From NCBI GenBank assembly GCA_002811645.1, contig PDIP01000112.1, positions 1-53,200 of the forward strand: a DNA stretch of 53,200 nt. Reading direction: 5' to 3'. A model generated the notes under the pieces. That model worked only from the letters and a program-made list of their open reading frames with translations. It was not told where the DNA came from and did no database searches. Made by a program: the position numbers and the translations under genes. This stretch comes from Corallochytrium limacisporum (taxonomy: Eukaryota; Opisthokonta). Below are positions 40,465 through 50,000 of this stretch, piece after piece; the first letter of the stretch is position 1; every line of letters begins with the position of its first letter.

Positions 40465-43400
40465 TTTCTTCTAAAAATAGTACGACTTTCTATTCCGAAT
40501 ACTCACATCATTATGTCACATTTTCAAACATTGTACCTCATGTAGTGACGATCCCAGGATCGAGAAACATAGACTTCTCTTGACAAGATCATGCGCCAAC
40601 CCACGTCGCCGATCAAACGGCACAATTCCTTTGTTGAACGTTGAATCGCCATCGCTCTGCTTGTACGCCATGTTCCGAAAATACCATTGGCCAACGATAC
40701 CACCGTATGGATGTGTATGTCGGCAACAACGGTATGACAGCAAGACCCCATGGACTGCAGTTTCACGCCTTTTCGCGCTCTCATTTCTCCACCCCGCAGT
40801 GGGCGAAGCCTCCCAAAAACGTCGAATTTCCAAAGATTCAAGTATATTGAAAGGCAAGACGAGAAGGGGTTCCATATCTTCAGTGTCACATAAGAATTAT
40901 ATATATACGTACTTCTACAAAAATCCGGCAGTAAGCCCAGAGACCAGAATGATACAAGAGTCCGCAAATATAAGTGAATCAATTTACAGGAGTCTAATTT
41001 CAAAGACCTAAGAAGTCATCTTGGCAAGATTACTTAGCGAAAGGGGGCGCCTGGTTACAAGGACCCCACCGTTGCGCAACTTGACCCTCCTCTTTCGATT
41101 TCGGGGGTCCGCAAAAATCGATGGTCGGGTGCCCTTTGCATTCCAGGCTCCCTCTGCCTCTCGGGGAACCTCAGCAGGAAACCAGTGCCGCCAGTACAGA
41201 TCAAGGGACAAACATCCAGTCCGCATGCACTCTGACGTTCAAGTGTACGGGAAAAAGACAGTTGCTGTACGTTGGATACGTTGTTGTCCGGGTGGCGCTA
41301 AGCTTATGTTTACCAGTCACCATTGGCTCTTGGTCATTGCCACCCTCTACCCCGCTTCTCAACGCGCGGTTGTTGTCTGGGGCCGAATGGTGGTGGTGGT
41401 GAGTATTAGGAAAGAAAAGAGCGTGAGTACTGTTCTGAGTGAGCACCGGTGGATTCGGAGGCATAAACTGTGAAAGGTTCCGGGGTTCCGCTGGGTGTGG
41501 AGATTCTGTGGCCGGGTCTAATGGGAGGGCCGTCCCAAGTTCTCCATATACAGACAGTCCTGCCACCTCCACAGTTTCTTATATTATATTCTTCATGATA
41601 GCTATCGTAGCCATCATCAGCGGTCCTCAACAACTGCATGCGGACGTGTCAACACAATCCCTGCGAATGTGGTTTGGTCCCTTCCCTAATCATCATACCT
41701 GGATCGGCTCGACCGCTCCCGGAAGACGCGCAGAGATTCGCCTGCAAGGTACTCTTCCACGCCGACACATCAACTTGGACCATACCCAGTTATTGTCCAT
41801 GACCACGATCTCAAAACAATTGACCTCAAGAAAATCTTGAGATATAGCCTCTCTTGGAACCTAAACAAACGGCTAGCCTGCAAAGTTGGGTTGCACAATG
41901 GTGAGGCAACGGTGTAACAACGGTACATTCACTATAAATATTCATGGTCACATGTTCAAAACGTCAGAATTGAGGTCAGAGTGAAATTCCTAAATTGTTT
42001 AAACTCCTTGTTATGGGGAAATGAATCATATGAGTCCACGCTGTGAATGAGGGCGGGTGCGACTGACGACGCGTCGAAGGTACTCTTTATTCAAACATTT
42101 GCTATTAAATACGTATCACGAGACGTTCGCCATCTGCGTCAAAACCAGTCCAATGAGCACGGCCAAAGAATGGACTGGGGGTATGGCCGAGAAATTCGTA
42201 AACGCGAACCCATGTGCAAGCAGCTCCAAAGCAGGAATAAACGAAAAGGTATTGCGATGAGAGCACGCGAGTCGTTCCGCCGCCTACGCCGGCCATCCAG
42301 TCACATCTCCCCGGCATCAGCACAGTCATGCAGTACCCCCGATAGGCGGAAAATGCAACATGGTCATCCTAGTATGGCTAGACATAGAGTCTGGAGCGCA
42401 TCTTGATATCGTACTGCTTCGATTGTGTTAATTTGTAGGCTTGCTCTTGATCTCATGTACCTGGGTATGCGAGCCCGATGTTGTGCGTGTCTTGCGACGA
42501 TTTCTACAACGATGGCATCAGTACGGAGGTCAGTAGTTGACTAAATGGTTTGGTAATTCCCTCAGCGGAGTTCGCTTATTAGACTGGTGTACCTGATCGA
42601 CAAAAGTCGCGCAGTGCTTTTTTCAGGGAACCGCGGGCCAATACTGCGCCGCTTTGCAACAGCTCTCCTCTCGAGTTTGATCCGTCTCATTCGTCGCGAC
42701 CTACTGAACGTACCTAGCCACTTTCGAGCACTCCAGCCGAGAAGAGCCAGATCTGTCGCCACAGACAGCGCTCAATCTACTGCAGCAACTGCGGGTTTTC
42801 TGCCGGGGCGGGCTCGTCACAGCACCCAAGTACGGCTTGTTTATTTGCCCCACAGATTTTGCTCGCCTATGTGTTGTGCTCTCATGCGGCCCCCAATTAT
42901 TGTACAACAATGTGGACAGCGGTAATGGCGGACAGTACGGAAATGTAAATGTAAACCCAAATATTTATATAGTCCGTATATGTATATAGAATTTCAATAC
43001 TGTGTACATATAATTATGCACAATATATAGTGTATCCGTATATCTTCCAGATAAGCCATTTCATCGGATCATTCCCATCTTCCTCCCTACCGGAGAAACT
43101 GAAGAAAAAAAAATAATGGCCGAGAAAAGAAAAACTCACGCGAAGAAGAGCTCGAAAGGAATGTGTATACTAGAGAGTACCATACTTCAATCAACGACGA
43201 CGATACCTCCCCTGAAACCTTAAGAATTGGGTTTCGATACCCTGTGTGAAAGAGTAACATATTTAGTTCGCACAATATGCCCACTCTATCAATTCCTTTT
43301 TCCTCATTCTTACGTGCTTACAAAGAGAAGATTTTATTTTTGCGCCGTTCTGCGGGCAAGTCTACGGTGAGACGGGGAGTCGCAGGAATGAGGAGTCTGG

Positions 43401-44630
43401 ACACGGGCCCGGAAAATTGCCGACAGAACGTGCATGCATTAAGCTCCAGTTCAGAACATATGGAGAGCCACAAGTGTCGATGTGGAAGGTTGAACAATGG
43501 TTCCCAAATCTGTACCTTTAGGGGCATAAACACGGCAAAAGGCCGGTGGTGTCTGTATCAAACCACCAGTGGGCTATGGTGGTGCTACGCATATATTCAC
43601 TATAGAAAACTTTGAAAAGGTAAAAAGGGCCTGGTGGATCGCCAGCTGACACCGTTTGTCCGAAGGACCCGAGGTACCTTCCGGGCAGACGGAGCTGATA
43701 TGAGCGCAATCCGCGGCACATCGAACTCGATACATGCTTACCGAGAACAGGCCCTAAAACTAACCAGAATAAACAATAGTACAGGTGTCACGGAAAATGG
43801 TTAGTGGGTTTAAACCCACCGGAATGGACCACAGCGGTCACCCACGCACTTGCGTAAACCGAAAGAAAGTTGAACCGCGCCTTCCGTCTTGCTACATACC
43901 CTCAGAGGACAAATAACACAGCTGGGACGATGGACTGCTGCGAGAGCTGTAGGTGCCGCAAGGGGCGGGCTTGTGTTGTCTCGCCGAGGATTGGTTCGGA
44001 TGGTGTGGGTGAGAAAACGGTTTCACGATGAGACACACAGACAAGAACGGAAGTAAATACAAAACCTACCGCGGCAGAATGCATTAGGAGATTTTTTTTT
44101 CTGACTGAGGTACTGTAGAAGAAGCAGCGCCAGGGGAAAAGGCGGAGAAAAGTCCGGCTGGGGCGGGGGAAAAGGGGAAGGCTGGTAGGCGAGGTAGGAA
44201 GATGGTGTTGAGCTTGTGCTTATATTCCTCCTCCCAAGTTTTTTATACTTATTATATTGAAACTAATTTGGCAGACCACTAAGAGGCGCAGAAATTGTTG
44301 TGGGCGATCGCTCTTCGAGTCCGAGTGTCTGCAAATGTCCCCTGCCGTCGGTTTGTCGTGTGCGCAGATCACCGGAGTAGTTTGGCGCTCTTCACACTTG
44401 GGTTGCTATCGTCATTAGGACAAATAGGGAAGAGTAAGCGGTTTGCATGTTATGACTCATATCATGCCACGGTCGCCGGTGACGAACAGCACAAATCTGA
44501 AGATCGGGAATGGTATTTAATGAAACCGTGTTATGATCCATTCTCTGCAGGTAGGTCGGAAATCAAGCTCAAAAATTTTGATAGCAAGGTGTACAGCATA
44601 GTGCACTAGAAAAATACAGCTACCATCAAC
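40465..44630. other. Long intergenic region, includes AT-rich island
   Basis: About 4.2 kb with no gene I can support. Open frames on both strands are short, often start without ATG and show no family features. The AT-rich island at 42,941-43,045 is the most distinct element. A TTTTTTATACTTATTATATTG stretch near 44,238 is a possible promoter for the sterol oxidase gene. Confidence 0.5.
42941..43045. other. AT-rich island
   Basis: About 105 bp dominated by TATATA/ATATAT words in otherwise mixed sequence. No gene; a replication-origin or matrix-attachment role is only a guess. Confidence 0.5.
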
Positions 44631-45494
44631 ATGTCTGCTGCCGCCGTCGATTACACCTGGGCCCAGACCCAGTACCAGGCCATGCGCGACTACTTCAACG
44701 ATGACTCTGCGATGTTTAGCATTGTGTTGGTTGCGATTATTCACAGCCTGGTGTGGGGCTATGGACTGCTTAACTTGTACATGATTCACAACAAGTGGAT
44801 GTGGCAGTACCGCATTCAGGGTGAGAAGCTTCCCAAGTGGGAACTCATCCGAGACGCGATGATCCACTCAGCCATCAGCCACTCACTGGCTGCCCCGGTC
44901 TTCAGCTACATCCTGTTCCCCCTGTACGCCCATGAGGACAATTACGATGTCCGCTTCTCCGCTGAGGCCATGCCTTCTCTGTTCACCATGTTCTGGCAGG
45001 TTTGGGTCTTCATCTTCATTGAGGACACCCTCTTCTACTGGGGCCACCGTTGGTTCCACAGCCACCCAACTATCTACAAGATCATGCACAAGACTCACCA
45101 CAAGTTCCACATTCCTTGCTCCATCGGTGCTGAGTACGCCACCCCTTGGGAGAACCTTTTCGCCAACGTTGCACCTATGTATGTTGGACCCATGTTTATC
45201 CCGTCACACTTTGTGACTCTCATGGTCTGGAACGCTGTGCGTCTCGGAAAGGCCATGGATGCTCACTCTGGCTATTCCTTCCCCTGGTCTCCTTCCCAGT
45301 GGGCTCCCGGCATCTTCAACACTGTCAATCGTCACGACTACCACCACAGTCAGAACAAGGGTTGCTTCGCCTCCTTCCTGACCTTCTGGGATCGTTTGTG
45401 CGGCACTGATGAGACCTACCGCCAATGGAGTAATCGCAAGGCCCTGGAGGCTAAGGCTAAGGCCAAGGCCAAAGCCATTGAGAAGGAAGACTAG
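44631..45494 (+). CDS. MSMO1: C-4 methylsterol oxidase (ERG25/MSMO1 type)
   Basis: A 287-residue ER membrane di-iron enzyme that oxidises the C-4 methyl groups of sterol intermediates. The three histidine clusters of the fatty acid hydroxylase superfamily are intact: HRWFH (139-143), HKTHH (153-157) and HDYHH (235-239). The last is followed by the family ending SQNKGCFASFLTFWDRLCGTD. Membrane segments lie at about 28-50, 82-100 and 117-138. The C-terminal tail is an AKAKAKA repeat ending in KED, a Lys-rich tail in the position of an ER retrieval signal. The ATG at 44,631 has a good eukaryotic context (CAACATGTC). Codon use is strongly biased to C/G at third positions, consistent with high expression. 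Confidence 0.93.
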   Translation: MSAAAVDYTWAQTQYQAMRDYFNDDSAMFSIVLVAIIHSLVWGYGLLNLYMIHNKWMWQYRIQGEKLPKWELIRDAMIHSAISHSLAAPVFSYILFPLYAHEDNYDVRFSAEAMPSLFTMFWQVWVFIFIEDTLFYWGHRWFHSHPTIYKIMHKTHHKFHIPCSIGAEYATPWENLFANVAPMYVGPMFIPSHFVTLMVWNAVRLGKAMDAHSGYSFPWSPSQWAPGIFNTVNRHDYHHSQNKGCFASFLTFWDRLCGTDETYRQWSNRKALEAKAKAKAKAIEKED

Positions 45495-47002
45495 ATCCAA
45501 CACATAGTTATCCACATTCTGTTGAGAATGCTGGTACGTTCTCATGTAGCAAACTCACACCCATAGCAGTGTACCAATGATCCTTTTCACCGCATCGGCG
45601 TAGTCCTTTCAAACAATTCACTATTCTAAACACCGTTCGTCATTATTGTTAATCATCATTAAAGAAAGCAGAGTGATCTGTTTCTACACATAACTTTAAC
45701 AGTGTCTGAAGATTTGTATTTGACCTGACGCAGCCAATAGTCCGTCTTCCCTATATCTGCATGTGGCATCACCCTAACAAAGGACAAGCCGGTCAGTGTC
45801 GCTCAGCACATCTACTGTGCTAAGTGTGATTACGTAAGAGCCAAGGGGACCCAGTGAGCGGTTCACGCTGCATCGTTATAGGGGGAGAGCACCTACGTAT
45901 TCCATCCCAACCGGAAACACACTTGATTTATAATCAACAAATCAAACTCCTGAACTTAGTTTATGATATATGTATACTGACTATTATGAAATTTCAAAGA
46001 CTTTATTGGGATCCCCATTCCGGGAAGGAACCAGAAAAGGGCAGAAGGGCGGGGACGACGTGAGGAGGCCAACGAAGGTGGTCCTCAGAGCTCGGGAGGG
46101 CGATTTTTGGGTGGCAAGCACGGGACAAGGAGCGACAGGGTCCGAATCGGATTGTCAAAATTATGAGTTGTTTCACTATTCCAGCCGTATCCCAGGAAAA
46201 TTTTCTTCCCTGAATGAGGGTCAAGTAATGAAAAAAAGTGTGACACATTAAGGACAGGAATTAATGGGACTCCAAACTCTTTTACAGTCCCGTCGAATTT
46301 CAATCATACATTTGCTACCAACCGGGCGGAGCTTTTTTTTCACTGCTCTTCCCTACCAGCGGCCACCGCATAGCCCTGCCCTTCACAGTTCTAGCCTAGC
46401 CTGCCCTCACCCACCCACCCCTGGCCCGGTCCCCTCCCGGGAAGGGGAGGTTCTTGCGGCTCATCCGTGTTTCTCTCGGTATAAGGCCCGGACCGGGCTG
46501 CGCGTGGTGAGGCTGGGGCAAGGGCTTTTTTCCCGGCCCGCTCCCCTTTCCCTTAGACTCCGCTGTGGTTCGGAGGGTGGGTAGGGAGACACCGCTACTG
46601 CCTTCTGCGGCGCTTCGGCGGCTGAGGTCTCAAGACCAGGAACTCGTGATCATCGTTTCGTCCTGAGTGCTTTGCTGGAGATTCGGGGACGGTGGCCGTT
46701 AGTTCTCCAAAAGACTAAAGTGATCGGCGCAAAGCATTTGAAAAAAAGGGACGCATATTCTGCGCTCTGGTATGCGTAATTGACTAGTAGGAACCGGCTT
46801 CAAATGAGACTTGTCATACGGATTGATCAGCAAAAGGTATATCCGAATCCAGGCTTGTTGATGGAGTGAGATTCAAGATCAATTACGCCTGATATTTCGA
46901 AATGGAAAAAACGCAGATACTTCTATTGCCTGACAGTAGAGAACTAGTGACAATATGGTAGGATAAAAGGGATCGGCCTGAAACAGGGCGTCAGTAGCCG
47001 AT
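45495..47002. other. Intergenic upstream of KDM5, GC hairpin
   Basis: No gene is seen in 1.5 kb. A CCCCTCCCGGGAAGGGG hairpin lies at 46,431-46,447 in a C-rich stretch about 560 bp before the KDM5 start. Confidence 0.5.
46431..46450. repeat. GC-rich hairpin
   Basis: CCCCTCCCGGGAAGGGGAGG, a near palindrome centred on CCCGGG, like the one at 30,534. Confidence 0.65.
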
Positions 47003-50000
47003 ATGACTGAGAAAGTAGAGCGACCGGACTTCTCCGAATGGGAGAGCCCGGTAGAAGGCGTCCGGGACGCCCCGGTGTTCCACCCGACACCCGAAGAGTT
47101 TGACGGTGGGGCTCTTGCATACATTGAGAAGATTAAACCGATTGTAGAACAGTACGGCATTTGCAAGATTATTCCACCTGCCGGTTGGAAACCGCCTTTC
47201 CAGATGCCTCGGACTCAGTTCGAATTCATGACGCGGCAGCAGACATTGTGGGAGATGGGTGCTAAGAATCGAGTGGCCATGAACTTTATTGAACGGTTGC
47301 ATGAGTTCCACGAGCTTCGGGGGACCCCGATCCGCGGCGACGGAGTATGGGTTAGGGGGGAACCGTTGAACTTTTACAAACTCCGAGAAATTGTTGTAGA
47401 AGGCGAAGGTGGCGAGGACGTTGTCACGGAACAGAAACGCTGGACTGAAGTTGGACGGCGCCTTTTTGGAGATATGATGGTGGGAAACGAACCGAGTTTA
47501 GGTGCTATTGTACGTAAGCACTACGAACGGTACATTTCGCCGTACGAAGCAATGGTCGGCGGGAAGACGGAGGATGAGGAGCAACAAAAGAAACGCCATA
47601 CACGAGCCCAGGAACGCCGCATGGCAGACGTTAACGATCCCAATTTCGACGGATGTCAGATTTGTAGTGAGCTGGACAACCCAGAGACCATCTTGCTGTG
47701 TGATAAATGTGATAAGGGATTCCACATGGCGTGCGTGGACCCTCCATTGACCCGGGTCCCAAAGGGGGACTGGTTCTGTCCAGGGTGCATCAAAAAGGAC
47801 TTCAGCAAGACACCTGTAGCATATGGTTTTGAACCGGGCACAAAGTACACAATCAGAGATTTTCAGGTCCATGCCGATAAACAGAAGAAAGAAATTTTGG
47901 CGCTCTTTGGTGTGCCCCGCAACGAAGCACTTGATATCAGCTGCGAGGATATGGAAAAAGTCTTCTGGAAAGCTGTACAGGATGACACCTACGACGTTAC
48001 CGTTGAGTATGGTGCGGACATTCATTGCTCTCTGTATGGTAGTGGCATGCCCATGCAGCATCGGAAGAAACCAAAGTGGTACCCGCACTCCCAGGAACGG
48101 TGGGAGGAACGATGTGAACGAGAACGGAAGCTTGTGGCGTACACTGAGCTCTTTGCAGCCAACGGAAAACCGCGGGGGGGATCACAGGAAAATGTAAGCA
48201 GTGGCACTAATCTGAACAATGGGGGCACAAACACATTGGACCTGAAGGTACCAATTGAACAATGGTTGGGTCAAAGCAACGCCAAGCAAGAAGATGATTT
48301 ACACATGGACACGTCGATATTGCCGGATGCAGGCATTGTACCTGAGGGGTTCGTGGAGCCGTGTTCCTACGTCAATCATCCCTTCAATGTAAATAACATA
48401 GCTGTCCTGCGTGACAGCCTGATCCGCTACGTTGGCCACGACATTTCCGGGATGACCATTCCCTGGTTGTATTGCGGTATGGGATTTTCCTCGTTTTGCT
48501 GGCACAACGAGGATCACTACTCCTACTCCATCAATTACAACCACATGGGATCCCCGAAGACGTGGTATGGCATTCCAGGACCGGCAGCAGAGCAGTTTGA
48601 GGACGCCCTCAGATCACTAGCACCCGAACTTTTCCGAGATCATCCTGACCTGCTGCAGCACTTGGTGACCTTAGCTTCACCGAAAGAACTGATTGCGCAG
48701 GGAGTGCCGATTTGCCGGACAGACCAGCACGAGGGTGAGATTGTTTTGACGTTCCCTGCATCTTACCACGCGGGCTTCAACCAGGGCTTCAACGTTGCTG
48801 AGGCATCAAACTTTACGCCCGCTGACTGGCTTCCTTGGGGACGTAAAAGTGTGAAGAGCTATCGCAGTCTGCACCGTCCGGCTGTGTTCAGCCATGATCA
48901 GCTGGTCCTCTCTGTGGTGGCCCGCATGCTAACAGAACATCGCAAACACAGTCTTATCAAGCAAGAAGTATCGGATGATGGAGTGCCGCAGCTGGACTAC
49001 TACCATGCTGCATCACCGAAGATCACAGACGCACCTCGTGATCTGAATGCCTTTGACTACCGCATGGCCACGTTCCTCCACGAAGACATGACGGAAATGA
49101 TTAAGGAAATGACAGAAGACTATCAGCACTTGCACAGCCTAAGAGGTATTGACATGCGGGAGGACGGTGACGTGCTCAGCCTACATGTTGATGATCGGAC
49201 TTGCAAGATTTGCAAAGGTATTACTTATACCACCTTAGGCATTCGGTCCAAGCCTCGGAAAAGGAAGGACGAAAACAATGAAGAGGACCACAGCGACGAG
49301 GAGGCTGATGACGCCAGGATCGATTCCGATGACGAGGATTATCCCATAATGGTCAGAGGGGGTATGCGCTCTGTCCAGAGGCTGAAGCGTGCACCATCGG
49401 CAGCAAAGTCTGAGAACAGTCTCGCTGATCTGAAGCCAATGATTGAGGAGGAGAAACTGCAGGACATGCTTCTGCGGGAAGATTGCCAAACATTATGTCT
49501 TCCATGCATCATTCAAGTCAAGGAGGCTGAGCATGCCAGCAACGAGGAGCCCGTCCCGATAATCTTCTTCGAGGGCATAGAGATCGACAAGATCCGTCGC
49601 ATGCATAGCGCACTGAAGCACTGCATGACTGAAGTGAAGCAGTTGCATGATAGCACATGTCGTGGTCTAGGTCTGCAGGTCCTTCCAGATTCTGATGGTC
49701 AAATTCTTTCAACAAAGCAGATGACTGCTCTCCATTGGGACGACGTAACATCATTCTGCAAACTGTTGCCGAAGGAGTGGTTGTTGCCTAGGTACGTTGC
49801 TCAGGGCCGGACAATCCTGCGGACATGGATTGGGGAAGCTAAGAAGGTGCTTGGCAAGCAACAATGGAACAATACCCGGGAATTTAAGAGGGCCTTGGAC
49901 AATGTCTTTAGTCATCTGGAGAAAATTTCGCCCATTAAGATTCCCCGTTTCAATCACTTGGCGAGCCTATCGGTTGACCTCACGGATCCTTTGCCCAAAT

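Noticed and set aside
44631-45494. Sterol oxidase as a plant-type aldehyde decarbonylase or fatty acid 2-hydroxylase
   Set aside because: Length, spacing of the three His clusters and the GCFASFLTFWDRLCGTD ending fit C-4 methylsterol oxidase better; no cytochrome b5 domain is present.
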